Counted from the stretch's first letter, positions 22,401 through 34,588 are shown. The stretch: 64,000 bases of DNA from Druceiella hillmani (GCA_039881145.1 JAYKKI010000016.1:7775001-7839000), one strand, 5' to 3'. Program-made: numbers and translations. Notes: generated from the letters alone by a model not told the origin.

Positions 22401-22904
22401 GGGTTTCAGGATTCAGCATACATGTTAAGAGTTAATTCATGCTAAAACGAAACTTATGGATTTTTTGTTCTAGATAAACTACGTCATAGGTGGGAACTTA
22501 ACGAACATCATAATGGATGGATTCTTAAGGAGCTAATTTCCGACAAGAAATTTTCCACACAAATATTTCAGAATTCACTGAGTTACAGAATTCACTGAGT
22601 TACTGAGTTACAAACATTCGTTTATACATTCGTCCATCCAAACTTTCGCATTTATACTACGCATTAGTTAGGGTAAAGGTAATCAAATCAAGGGGTGCTG
22701 ATGTTTAGGGATTACCGACCATAACTACTTGCATCACAGTTATTATCTACTGAAAACAACTTGACGTGAATTTAAGTATATATTTTTTTAATAGTTCCAC
22801 GCCAATAATTGATACACAGTTCCCCATAACTAATTGACCTTAAATATTATAATTTCAAACTCTGACAATATTAATATAATTTTGAAAATAATAAATTTCA
22901 AGTT

Positions 22905-22995
22905 TTCTGATCTAACAGTTTGTCAAAAAGACGGCTGTAACCGGTAGGCAGACGGAGATTTATTGTATAAGGTTTCCATACAGAATCTTAAAAAT
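22905..22995 (-). repeat. CCGGCCAAGTGCGAG-type repeat, 3' part
   Basis: GTCAAAAAGACGGC, GGCAGACGGAGATTTATTG and ATAAGGTTTCCATAC follow, in inverted order, the GTC-rich to TTCCGTAC part of the dispersed repeat. It is the partner of 6,880-7,000 in the large inverted duplication. Confidence 0.45.
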
Positions 22996-25990
22996 AATGA
23001 GACAAACATGTGTCATTATTAAACAAGGGTCATTATTAGACAGAAATTAAAATGCATTAAAATGTTTCTTAATTTTTTATCATAAAGACAAGAGTTTGTT
23101 GAAATTGGCAATTCATTACTACTAAACAAAATCCAATATTTCGTTATAATATGCAATCATTAGATTCTAGGATATGATGTGATTTATCACTAACAAACAA
23201 TTTGACTTGTACGACACGCGTCAAATTACGTACATAAAAATAGAGATCAATACATTACGATACATTTTTGCGACCCTGTCATTGTTCATTTTTTAATTTA
23301 ATAAAATTGCACGAATATAATCACAACATCGTTTCTATTACACAATAGTTCAGAAATTCTTAAAGCTGCAATAACTACTAGTTGTTTTATTGAAATTGTT
23401 ATAACATAAATTTTATGGAAATATTAATCGTTATTTAAGTAATATAAATAACCATGTCTTGTATATATCAGAAAAAAATTCATGTTATTTGTTACACCTT
23501 TATAAAAAACATGTATATTATTCACAGAAATCATCCTATTGATCAAATTGAACACAAAATTTTTAGAATCTATATGAGAATTCTTAATCCTTCCCGAAAA
23601 AAAGTCACTGTTAATGTTACGATTTCAATACAAAAACATTTTTTACAAATTCTCTACAAATGTACTAAGTTTGATATCAAAATCATCTTTAAGAATAACA
23701 AACACATTTTTTGTATAAAGCTAAAATTTATTTTAATATCTATTCATTGTTTTCCGATATAAAAAACAGACAAACGACAATAGATTATAATAAATCTAAA
23801 AATATCGTCTCCGGTTCAAGTGTCGATTGATTCAATATGGAAAGTACACAACAGTTACAAAAATATTTAATGTCCAGATATAGGTTGTTTTAGACTCAGG
23901 TTGATAATTTGCGCGTGGGTCCAAAAAGTAAGATTAAAAAACGTTATATTACAAGATCAAAACTAAAAAAAAAATTTTGGTCTTCCAGTAATATTTATTT
24001 ATTTACAAACTTTCGTATGCATAAATAAATAAAACTAATTTCCAAATGGCACATAACTACTCAATTCTAAGTAAAGTAAAATAATATAACGATAAACTGC
24101 TATCGACTGTACGAAATGACCTATGTATATAAATCCATAGAACTTAAGAAATGATATATTCAGATGAATAAAAAGCATTTCCACAGACGTATATAAAAAT
24201 AGAAACAAACGTGTTTCACAATCCGTCTTGTTCCTTAACTAAGCATCATATATTCTATATTAATGGTCATAACACAATGTACTATGTTTGGGAGTGAGCG
24301 TGGGTGTGGAGGCTTTCAGATTGTAATCTTAGGTCCTAAACTCCTCATTTTGTGAATCTAAATCTCAGGTACAATAGATTGCTAAGATTATTTAGCATAT
24401 CAAAGAGAATACAGAGGATATGTTGATTATACCACCCACGTATCAGTTGAGCTTTGATATATGTTCAGACACGTGATAAGATTTTTTAAAGTCGAAGTTA
24501 AAGCGGGTTCAAATCCTTTATGTGGATCTAAATGGCACATATCTTCCTAATGAAGTGAAGGTAGTAGATATTTTCGATAATGAATTAGATAATGGTTGGC
24601 ATGAACTTGATATAAATAGACAAGGGACGATATTAAAATTTTGCGCCAGGAAAATAAATCATTGGCATTTAAAATTCATTTAAGAAGCACGAGGAGGAGT
24701 AACTGGAGACCAGAGACATAGTGTGATTTTTTTTGTTTCGCGATATAATTATCATTAAAGCAAAACCGTTAAAAATGTTAGTCATATTCATTTGCAATAT
24801 CAAAATTATAACGTATATTGAGATAAATAATTAGACATTTCAGGGTCAATCTGTATTATTATTCATTAGTTATAATTTATCTTCTTCTTCACGTAAAGTA
24901 TAGGGAGTATAGAAAGTATTTTGTCTAAAGCTACTCGTCAGACTTTACTAAACTTGATTTATTGATATCAAAGCGATAAATAACAACTAGTGTACAAATA
25001 TTAATATGAAATATAAATAATAATTGTTTACAGAGCAGTATAATGTTTATATAACGTTCAGCACAATATAATGTTTGGGTTTAAAATTTTTAGACAATAT
25101 GCCTTTCTACCTCCATCACAGTCTATTGACGTGTATCGATTAGCATAAAAAGTAATGATGGTAAAAGGAAAGAGAATGCTTATTCAGTGTGACGTAAATA
25201 AGAAAAATAAATAGAGAGAGCAGCAGTAATAGAAATAAACCAGTTGAAAATAAATCAATACAATCAATGCTCTTTCCTTGAAAACTGTATTTCTTAAAAA
25301 GTTCTTGTTAAAAACGGAACACGAGCTGTATTTTTTTAGACAATTTCTGAGAATTTGAGTTTATATTTAACAAGCTCTTTGGTTATTGCTGTTCTTGTTT
25401 CTAAACAGTCCGAATAAGAAGTAAATATTTTCAATATTGTCAATTCCTGGAAGGCGTAAAATAAAAGAAAATATAGGTAATTTATCTCGCTAAGAAAATA
25501 TGAATATAATAATTTATCTGCGAAAAAAATGTTATTTATTGCATTTAAAAAACACGGATCCGGTGAGGGGTCATAAAATGCGGAAGGACCTTACTGTGCG
25601 TCACATTTTGGACGACGTATTGTATCGTAGGTTATAAAGTGATGTTAAAATTAGGGTTGTTGAAGGATTTTACGGTGGATGTGAATTATTGTTGCAAAAT
25701 GTATGGAAAGTTCAGTTTAAGATCATGAAATTGCTTGGGAGCGGTTGACCTTTTATTGTAGATGCTATTGAGTACAATTATCTGAGAGTAAGAAGAGAGT
25801 TGTACCTGATCATACACCCTTTTAAAATCGCAACACAAGATTACGTTGGAAATTATTTATAATTATTTTGTGAATTGCATACATGTACTCTCTTAAAATA
25901 TCCTTTCGAAGCTCACGATTCAAACACTGCGTTATTTAATTTCCTGCCACATTTTGAAATGTTTTGTTATTCAATTCAAGACTTTGTGAT

Positions 25991-26884
25991 GTGCTGGTGC
26001 AATTCATGACTCACCCGTAATTTCTAATGTAGTTATAAGCTTGCATTGATTTGATTTGTTTTTATCCTTTGTTATTAAATTTCTGTTACTGGCACAAGTT
26101 TTCAGTTAGGATAGAAATTTCTTAGAAAATAAAAAAAAATTCTTACTTTCTTATATCCATATAATTGAAGAGTGATATTTCCTGCTTTATAATTGAATAC
26201 ATGTTTGGCATGCATTTTTTAAAACAAGTAAGCAAAACTATGGTAAAATAATTATTTTAAAAATTTGAATGTTATTGACTTTTGTTATTTTGTCAAAGAG
26301 TATACATTTTTAGTCATTGCATTTTTTTTTCATTTTGTTCTGTTACGTCAGCAGAGAGCGTGTAAAATACGTCTAATACATCCCTCAAAATAATTACGCC
26401 ATTTTTTGTATTACATACGCTATTCAAATTTGAATTTGGACTATTCGGTCTATTTTCACGCGAATATATATCTTTTCGACCTATCAATATTCTATATATA
26501 ATGGATAATTTAAACAATAAAATATTCCTACTTACTCACTTTGTTAAAAACACTAATAGCTATATAATAGAGTAAGTCAATTCAGATTGCTGCTATAAAA
26601 TATTCCTTTTAGAACAGGTGTATATTAAGCAAACTATATTTCATTAATATAAAAAACACAGACATCTATTACATAAAATACAAAATAAAAGCTTTTTTTG
26701 CCTTGACATACTTTCTCAGAATATTCAAAAGAAACATTTGAAATCACACAAAATTCTCAGCTCGAAGCTCATTCAGTCAATCTGATATTTTAAAATGCTT
26801 TGGCAACAATCTCTACTCTGTGCATTATGTGTTTGAAATGGACAGTATGAATGTAAACAATGAATCTTTTAGTATTGAAACTTG
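25991..26884. other. No gene recognised
   Basis: Lies between the outer edge of the inverted duplication and the piggyBac remnant. A transposase N-terminus would be expected near its end, but I could not recognise one. Confidence 0.4.
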
Positions 26885-27945
26885 AAATTCGATAATGCAT
26901 CAACGCGTGCAGAGAGAACTACTATCAATCACTTGGCACAAATTCAAGACGTGTTTGACATATTTCTCGAAACTGTTAGGAAGCATGTACACCATTTGAA
27001 TACTTGACTATCGATGAAGAACTTGTGGTCTTTCGAGGAACATATTCCTTTCGTCAATAAGTTCCATCGAAACCGGCCAAGTATGGATTGAATGTTTACT
27101 CGCTTGTGGAACTTGGAAATTTCCTGTGGTAAACATTCTGATGGCAGCCCTTATTCATTGAGTAATAAGTCTTTCCATACTGGAGATCGTTTAGTGGGAT
27201 GTGTGTCTAGAAGCATATTAGCCATGGATGATATTTTTATATGCTATGAAACTGCTAAAAATTTACTCAAAAACCATAAGTTGTTTGTTATTGGTACACT
27301 AAGGTTGAAGAAGACCTACTTTCTACTCCAATTTGACGTGAAGAAAAATGATCTATATTTGGATTCAAAAAAGACATAACTATTGTGTCTTATGTACCTA
27401 AACCTGGGAAATGTGTACACGTGATGTCCTCATTCATGATAATAAGTTTGATCTAGAAAGCGGTGATTAAAGACAGCCACTTGTTATGACATTTACAACT
27501 CGACAAAGAGCGGGGTCGATGTGATTGACAAGCTAGAAAGAACGTGTGGTGTTTCCCGCAATAATAAATGCTGGCCTCATACGTTGTTTCTCTCATTGCT
27601 AAATCATGCCGGTATTAAATTTTTTTTTATTGTGCTTTTATTGATTATATTCAATAACAGTATTAGGAGGAAGAAAAATAATCTTGGAAAGAAGTTCATC
27701 AAGGAATTGGGACTCTAATTGCTTGAAGATCATATCAGGAAAAGAAAAGGCAATCTACGTATTTCTCGAAATAAAAGAAGATATATGCACGAAACTTTGA
27801 AGAGGTCCCACGTCTGCTACAAAGGCCACCAAGAAGATGTCAAAGTTGTTCGTTTTTTCCAATGAATAAAGACAGGAAGACTTTGAATGATTGCTTTAAA
27901 TGTAATGTTTTGATATGTAAGGAACAGATAAAATTAATGTATTGA
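26885..27945 (+). pseudogene. piggyBac-like transposase remnant
   Basis: The fragments read in order as a piggyBac/PGBD transposase: FDNASTRAER, then YLTIDEELVVFRG and, after an in-frame TAA (about 27,058), VPSKPAKYGLN; then GDRLVGCVSRSIL, MDDIFICYETAKNLL, VIGTLR and DVKKNDLY (27,150-27,360). These are followed by SYVPKPGKCVHVMSS in another frame, GVDVIDKLERTCGVSRNNKCWP (27,510-27,560) and a C-terminal Cys-rich region RRCQSC ... CFKCNVLICKEQ ending at TGA 27,943-27,945. The second and third catalytic Asp positions (MDD and GVD) are visible. Several frameshifts and stops disable it. The N-terminal third and the terminal inverted repeats were not found. Confidence 0.8.
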
Positions 27946-28479
27946 TTTAGATAACGAATGATCACACTAAAATAGGTGGTGACAGTAATTGACATTTCTT
28001 TTCGTAAAGTTATATGTTTCTAGTTTTATAATATTAGCTAAAAAGTATACAGAAATATATTTTTTATAAACAATTTATATTTTGATTTTTTATCATTTAA
28101 CCATACTACGCCGAGTTTTAGATAAGACTGTCAGATTTTCAAGTTTCTTTGTAATAAATGTTAAGTTATATTATAGTTTCGTGATTCATACATTAATTTA
28201 ATTACGTATTTAAGGAAAAAAATATATTAAAGTGAGTTTCATTTGACTCATATCCAAAGTAGATATAATGTCTTTTGGGATAAATCTAACCCCACGTTGC
28301 ATAGATGAGGATTTTTTTTGCACCTGGTATGCGGACTAATTTTTAGCATTTCTTCTGTAATTCTGGCAATTTATCTTATATATCACCAGTATTTAAATAT
28401 GTAAATGTCTATGAGTAAATGCCAATTATTATTTGAGATGGCTTTCTTTGAACTAGGTTTCAATCTCGATATAATCTAG
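27946..28479. other. No gene recognised
   Basis: A+T-rich sequence after the transposase remnant. No TTAA-flanked inverted repeat that would close the piggyBac element was recognised. Confidence 0.4.
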
Positions 28480-28480
28480 A

Positions 28481-28521
<41 letters not shown>

Positions 28522-28546
28522 CTATATATATACACATATATATATA

Positions 28547-28595
<49 letters not shown>

Positions 28596-28601
28596 GTATA
28601 T

Positions 28602-28637
<36 letters not shown>
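28480..28637. repeat. (TA)n microsatellite with GTA/CTA steps
   Basis: About 158 bp of TA dinucleotides with regular TGTATA and CATATA interruptions. The plus-strand Tyr/Ile ORF across it is an artefact of the repeat. Confidence 0.95.
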
Positions 28638-28641
<4 letters not shown>

Positions 28642-28934
28642 TTTGCTTACGATAATATAAAAGCTAATCTTCATTTCCTATTTTTTTCTATCAATTACCT
28701 GCTTTAGCGTACATAAGACGTCAACATATACGAACCAACTTAACAACTGATATTTTCCAATTTTTAAATACTATATTTAAAATTACGAAGTACAGCTTCA
28801 GAAATACTATGCAAATTGAAAGGAAATTAGAGTCCCGGAAAACTGTCGTTAGTTACATTCGCTTAAGAAAACTTACGTATATAGCAAGTTTAAATTCGGT
28901 GTAAAAGCTTAAAAATAAAATAGAAGTAGAAAAA

Positions 28935-29350
28935 AATATGCCTGCGCGTAGGAACATTAACCGGCATGCACATATGTCCGCTCTTACGTACCAGCATGTT
29001 TAAGGCCTAACGCACTATGCGGAGCGAATATAATATGTGCGGTTTTAAATTCGCCATGAAAATAATATCGCAATCACGTAATACGCGAACTGCGTTAATT
29101 TTTTTTCAATTCATATCACAATTTTCATTGAAGACACCCGGATAAGTAGCACCAGTTGTATGGTAATGGATTAAAAAAATTCAAACCGGATCTTTCCCGG
29201 ATATCCAACAAATTTAATTTATACCGGCGATACACGCTCGCGCTCATCGCCAACCAGTGAATATCCGGCGTCTGCTCTGCGTCTAGGGAACGGCTGCGGT
29301 TTGAGGAGGGAGGGGGTGGGCGGTTTTTCCCCACAACGGGCGGGTTACAT
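28935..29350. other. G+C- and CpG-richer island
   Basis: CpG words are dense here (CCTGCGCG, TATGCGGAGCG, ACGCGAACTGCG, CACGCTCGCGCTCATCGCC). The end near 29,300-29,345 contains a G-rich GGAGGGAGGGGGTGGGCGG run and GGGCGGG, both like GC boxes. A minus-strand 69-codon ORF (29,125-29,334) crosses it, but the product is not recognised. A TATATAAG word follows at about 29,525. It could be a promoter or first-exon region of a gene that leaves the window, or an old mobile element. Confidence 0.3.
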
Positions 29351-29875
29351 TACATATAGTAAGTAAACAATCCGTGAAAAAAATCTGCCGTAAATTACGA
29401 AATTAAAATACACGTTCAATTCTCTTCCGCAGCGTACGCATATCTATGTGATTCTTATACTTCAAAGATTGCGCGAAAATAATCCATAACAAATTTTATC
29501 GCAGTGCGCGCAGAGCCTTAGTCAATATATAAGCTCATTGTATGTTTTGATCCATAGAAGGCAATGTCACAGTCCGTATTTAGTTCTAGTTGCAGGTGCA
29601 AGCAGTCTGCACTATATGAGCTCATATACTGCATACTTGTTGTTTATTTTATACAATCGCTTAAGTATGCTTTTAATAAACAATTTTAATAAGTCAAGAA
29701 CTTATCTCTGAAAAAATTAAGTATTCGAGTACATTCTTAACCTCTTCATAAGCATAGCAACTTTATGCAGAACGAGGGTAGAAGACGTTTCATAATAGAT
29801 TTGTTAATCTATAAAAAAGTATCGTTTCATATTTGGTATTGTATAAAATTTATTGAAAGGTTAGAAAAGTAATGT

Positions 29876-30745
29876 AAATTACGTCCACGTGTTCCTTCAC
29901 GTTACAAAACCATTATTTTGTGAAGTAATACGTTGAGGTAATTTACGTTCTCTAGGTATATCACCGTCGTGTCAACCTGCAGACTAACCTGCTTTAATAA
30001 ATCCGACAACTCACAGGGATGTTCTATCCTTAGGTACAGAGTAAAGATTATTTCAATTAAGATTTTCAAAGTAATATAAATTACGTCCACGTGTTACTTC
30101 GCACTACAAAATTATTATTTTGCGAAGTAATACGTTGATGTAATTTACGCTTTCTAGGCAAATCACCTTCGTGTCAACCTGTAGACCGACCTGTTTTGAC
30201 AAATCCGACAACTCACAGGGATGTTCTACTCAGGTATAGAGTCAAGTTTATTTCAATTAAGATTTCTAAAGTAATATAAATTACGTCCACGTGTTACTTC
30301 GCACTACAAAATTATTATTTTGCGAAGTAATACGTTGAGGTAATTTACATTCTCTAGGTAAATCACCGTCATGTCAACCTGCCGACCAACCTGTTTTGAT
30401 AAATCCGACAACTCACAGAGATGTTTTAAATTTAAGTATAGAGTAAAGTTTATTTCAGTTAAGATTTCCAAAGTAACGTAAATTACCTTCGCGTGTTAGT
30501 TTATTTCAAATAAGATTTCCAAAGTAACGTAAATTACGTTCACGTGTTACTTTATACTACAAAATTATTATGTTGCAAAGTAATACGTTGATATAATTTA
30601 CATTCTCTAGGTAAATCACTAGTTACGTCAACCTGCAGACCGACCTGTTTTGACAAATCCGACAACTCACATGGATGTTCTACACTTAGGTATAGAGTAC
30701 AGTTTGTATCGATTAAGATTTTCGACGAAGAATTATTTGGCAACC
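29876..30745 (+). repeat. Satellite-like array, about 201-bp unit
   Basis: Starts of the word AATTACGTCCACGTGTTAC recur at about 29,878, 30,080 and 30,280, with diverged forms at about 30,481 and 30,535. So there are four full units plus a partial duplication of about 55 bp between the third and fourth. Each unit holds a hairpin: ACGTGTTACTTCGCA pairs with TGCGAAGTAATACGT around an A+T-rich loop. Each also contains CCGACAACTCACAGGGATG. Minus-strand ORFs of about 62 codons in the units are shared by homology and have no known domain. Confidence 0.92.
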
Positions 30746-30897
30746 AAAATTATGTAGTAAGAACGTTTATCTTAAATCCCATGTCTATTATGTGCTGTAA
30801 ATATTTAAATTTAACAATTTTAGCTCAGATTCATTTTTAAAGTATTCCTTCGTGGAAGAAATAATTTCAAAAAAACGAGTGTGCTAACCACACGACT

Positions 30898-31049
30898 GAA
30901 GTAAAACTTCAAATTCACAAAATATGAACTTTAAAGTGAATTTACAATTTTATTCACTTTATAATAATAATTTATAAAATTGTTCAAGAACGAAATGAAA
31001 TTACAAAATTATCAAAATCTCACCGTTCGCGTAACGCTAGCAAACTCGC

Positions 31050-31127
<78 letters not shown>

Positions 31128-31470
31128 TTCATGCACTGGCTATGAGAGGAAGAGAGAAAGAAAATGTGCGCGCGCACTGTTCTATCTTGCTCCTACAGTG
31201 TAATACAGACAATAAGCTTGCACTGTGTCTTAGATATACGAAACATAACTGGCTATGAGAGAAAGAGAGAAAGAAAATGTGTGCTCGCACCTCTCTCTCT
31301 TGTCCCTACAGTAATATACGAAATGTAACTCTCTCTCTTTCTGTCTTCACTGACTTATATCTCCCTCTCAACTTCCGTTCGCCTCGCCCGATCTCACTTT
31401 TCGTAACGCTCTCGTCACGCATTCACCAGCTTACTCCCCAAGTCAAGCGTCCGTAAAGAAGTTTTACTTC
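30898..31470. mobile_element. Possible MITE with (TA)n core
   Basis: The palindromic 13-mer GAAGTAAAACTTC (30,898-30,910) and its reverse complement GAAGTTTTACTTC (31,458-31,470) bound a 573-bp segment. Inside lie a (TA)n tract (31,049-31,125), two tandem copies of a segment of about 113 bp starting ACTGGCTATGAGAG (31,134 and 31,248), and a CT-rich stretch ending in TTCGTAACGCTCTCGTCACG. The right part resembles the ends of the repeats at 54.0 and 62.15 kb (a short C+T/CpG-rich stretch, then GTAAAAGAACTTCG). No clear target duplication was seen. Confidence 0.35.
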
Positions 31471-31889
31471 AAAAATATAACATACCTTCCATGTGCACAT
31501 AGAGTCGCATCATTCATAGGTAACATTTTGACATAGTTAAAAAATAGTAGCGCCAGTGATTAGTAGAATGTTTCAATTTTAATAAAAAAAAATTACTATT
31601 CTTTTAAATAACATTGCGCGTCGCTGAGATCATCCAACGCATCTACGTTAATTTGAATCTCACACTACTTACTACAAAATTCTTTACGCCAATATAAGGA
31701 AAGCCAAAATAGAAAAGAGCTATGAATTTGTCTGAGTTAAAAATGGTAACATTTTTATGCTCGTAAAATAGCGGATGCAAAGTGTTTAATAATAAAAATA
31801 AAAAAGGTGTTCTTAAATTGGGACTATTTCTGTTTATGTTTGTAACCATTATAAATATTCCATACCATTTTTTTACAGGTCTCCATATT
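31471..31889. other. No gene recognised
   Basis: A+T-rich sequence with a 68-codon minus-strand ORF of no recognised family. Confidence 0.4.
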
Positions 31890-32164
31890 CATAATTAAAT
31901 GCAACTACGTGATGTAGTATTATTTCTACTTTCTTTAATTTCTTTACCTCGACCTAGGTTTTGTTGTATTACAACATCTTCAGGTGGGCTATTAGCAAAG
32001 ATTTCAAAGACAATTTTTGCTAATAGCCCACCTGAAGATGTTGTAATACAACGAAACCTAGGTCGTGATAAAGAAATTAAAGAAAGTAGAAATAATACTA
32101 CATCATGTAGTTTCATTTAATTGTGAACAATGATTTTCTACAAAATTAACGTCAAATATATACA
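31890..32164. repeat. Hammerhead palindrome repeat, copy 5 (both arms)
   Basis: Left arm 31,890-32,010, right arm 32,014-32,122, then the family tail ACAATGATTTTCTACAAAATT to about 32,164. Because the arms are mirror images, both strands hold nearly the same 73-codon ORF. That ORF is not conserved in the truncated copies, so I read it as a by-product. The left-arm core has AAAA in place of GAAA and a CTC instead of CAC in stem I; the right-arm core is intact. Confidence 0.9.
32028..32068 (+). ncRNA. Hammerhead ribozyme, plus strand, intact core
   Basis: CCAC, CTGAAGA (32,032-32,038), T, GTTG-TAATA-CAAC, GAAA, CCTAGG, TC, then GTGA. The core is complete; stem I loses its last pair (GTGA instead of GTGG). 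Confidence 0.65.
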
Positions 32165-34588
32165 ATATGTTTCCATATTTTTAATGGTATTGTTTTGTTT
32201 GTTGGCCTCAATGAGCATGCGCCAAATCTTGCTTCTAAACAGTAATAGTCTACAATATCGTGTAAATTATGAAATGTGTTCATTATTCATAAGATTAGGC
32301 TCTTACGATGACTTGAAATGAATTGCCAGTTTATTATCAAAATTGTAGCGGGATTAGAAATACATTGAATTAATCATATCTAAATATATTGGCAAATAAA
32401 TATTCTCAGTGCAGTCGATCCCCAAGTAGATTTAACTTTTAATAAATATGGAATCCATTTTAATAATTTACAGAAAATGTGTACAGGAAAAGTGTTAGCT
32501 CGAAGTATACTATATAGATGACTACTATATATCTTCAATTACCTGTTAACGTCAGGAATTGCATTCCGTTAGTTACACGCACATTTCAAATAACACCTAT
32601 TAACATTAGTACATTACTTTCATGACTTTTAAACAATATATGTAAAATTATATGGATATAATCTTAGACCTAGTTCTTATTAACATGGGATGCATGATTA
32701 CTGCAGCTGGCACACTATTAAATGAAGGTCGTAACCATCCTGACTTCGCTTCTACTATTACATATCTTACTGTCATAATACTACCCGTTAGATAAAAACA
32801 AAAAATATAATTTCTCTAAGGTCGACTATGAGCCAATAATTAAAAGAATAAATAAAATAGACTGGGATAAGGAATTAAGGGAACTTTACTACATTAATTT
32901 GTAACATATTTTATTTAAAGATAAAGATAAAATTAAGCCGCTTTTATACGAAAGAGAAGTGGCTACATCATTTGTAGGAGAAAATTTAATTAAAAAGTAA
33001 ATGATATTAAAGAAAATAAGAATATTGACGAAAATATTTAAATGAAAAAGATGATAATGAAAATTATAATAGCTATAATTAAAAGGAAAAACAATAATAG
33101 CTTATTGGAAGATAACGATGATGATTTTACCTGAAAAACAAATAATTAAAATTATACGTTTTATAGTTGGTATAACAAATATAATTAGGTATAACGATAA
33201 TTGTATGGTTTAAGTCAATGCATTTAATATTTACTAGATTTGTTTGAATTTTTTTTATTGAAAATACTTTAATTGAAATAATAAAAGAAAATTTAAAAAA
33301 AATAGTAAGCTGAAGGCTTTGTCATAGTTTAGATAACGCACACGGAGTCATTATTATTTTAAATACTGTTATCGAACATTTTCTATATTTTTTATTCTAC
33401 TTCGAAGTAACGTAAAAATGCAGTTTACATAAAGACTAAAAATTGCTTAATTTATCATCTTAGTCCAGACTTTAACTCTGGCACACCTGAGTTCATGAGT
33501 TATTTTTTTTCTAATATTACTTAGAATATTATTTTTTTTTCTCCTGGTTAATATATGATTTCAAGCGATCGGAATTCGAAACTATTACCGACCGTCTTGT
33601 GCATGAAGCAACGTCACTTAAAAGATCCAATTTTACATCCTTAGGGAATTCAATATATTTAAATGGTATTCGTTATTTCATCTACACATTTATAAAACAG
33701 AACATTTCTTGATCCATATCAGCGATCTCTTCATTTATATGTAAATGAGAGCTATCTAGCGGCTTGCAGGTGCAATTCTACAATTTATTATTAACGTGTC
33801 AATCTATTTTGCGAAAAGCTAATGTCAACAGTTAGCAATAGATGGCGTATGCAAATAAATAATTACTAAAATTTTCAAATTCATTACTTTATCTTAAAAA
33901 TTAATATTACTCGGAAAGTGCATAATCTTTACTATTCTAAGATAATTTCATTTCGTTGTCTCGAGTACTTATTTGCTGTGAAATTTATTTTTAGATACCA
34001 ATCTTGCATAATTTTATATACAAACTCTTACATAATTTTTTTTTATTTAAGCAATTATTAGTGAGGTCTATATAATACATATCGGAATAATTAATGGGAA
34101 AAGGGGTATTTCGTAAAAGTATGTTTTAGTTATTGTTACTATGAATATTGGTAGTATTTTTTCGAGATCGTATTAGGTCTAACATATTTGTTTTTGTTTG
34201 AAATTAACAATAATTAAAAATTTGTCAGTTGCTAATAATTTTTTAAGATTTAGCTTTTTAAACCCTAGATGTAAACTAAAGTTCAAATAATATTTTTTGT
34301 CATTACCACTTTTCGTCTCACTTCACTCTTACACGACGGCGGAAATCAATACAAACAAAAACTATTTAATGTGTATTTCATTTATTTTTAGATTTTTTTA
34401 AACCATATAAGGGGTTTTGTCGTATCGAATGTTAAGGAGGGATAATTAACAATATTGAAAATATTCAATGAAAATCAAATTTTGCTGAATCAAAAACTAC
34501 TACATAGAAAATTAAGTAAAAAAGAATCGAAATTATACGAAAGAGATAATTTCACCATTTTAATTATTGATATTAATATACTATATCT
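32165..34588. other. No gene recognised
   Basis: A+T-rich sequence. Words such as GAGCTATCTAGCGGCTTG and CAATAGATGGCG near 33,750-33,850 recall non-autonomous insect elements, but no boundary could be set. Confidence 0.4.

Larger units (their letters stand above)
21600..25990 (-). repeat. Right arm of large diverged inverted duplication
   Basis: Aligns in reverse order with 2.59-10.0 kb (paired anchors are given with the left arm). It is shorter than the left arm and carries fewer insertions. The best stretch is about 25,270-25,450, where words such as TTAGACAATTT, AGAAGTAA and TTTTCAATATT recur in order on the opposite strand at 3.12-3.30 kb. A TTCACTGAGTTACAGAA mini-tandem lies at 22,568-22,610. 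No intact coding frame is recognised; the 102-codon ORF at 23,454-23,762 has only biased composition. Confidence 0.75.

Noticed and set aside
23454..23762. 102-codon plus-strand ORF
   Set aside because: Composition is dominated by Ile, Lys, His and Phe as expected by chance in this A+T-rich DNA; no motif or splice context was found.
24500..24520. GGGTTCAAATCC, resembling a tRNA B box
   Set aside because: No A box or foldable cloverleaf upstream, and the inverted counterpart in the left arm does not preserve it.
28504..28707. Tyr/Ile-rich ORF; similar ones at 16,815-17,048, 30,980-31,258 and 55,827-56,174
   Set aside because: They are generated by (TA)n microsatellites, which stay open in every frame without stop codons.
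31895..32120. Two overlapping 73-codon ORFs on opposite strands with nearly the same sequence
   Set aside because: They are produced by the palindrome of hammerhead repeat copy 5 and are not kept in truncated copies; the ribozyme explains the conserved words better than a protein does.
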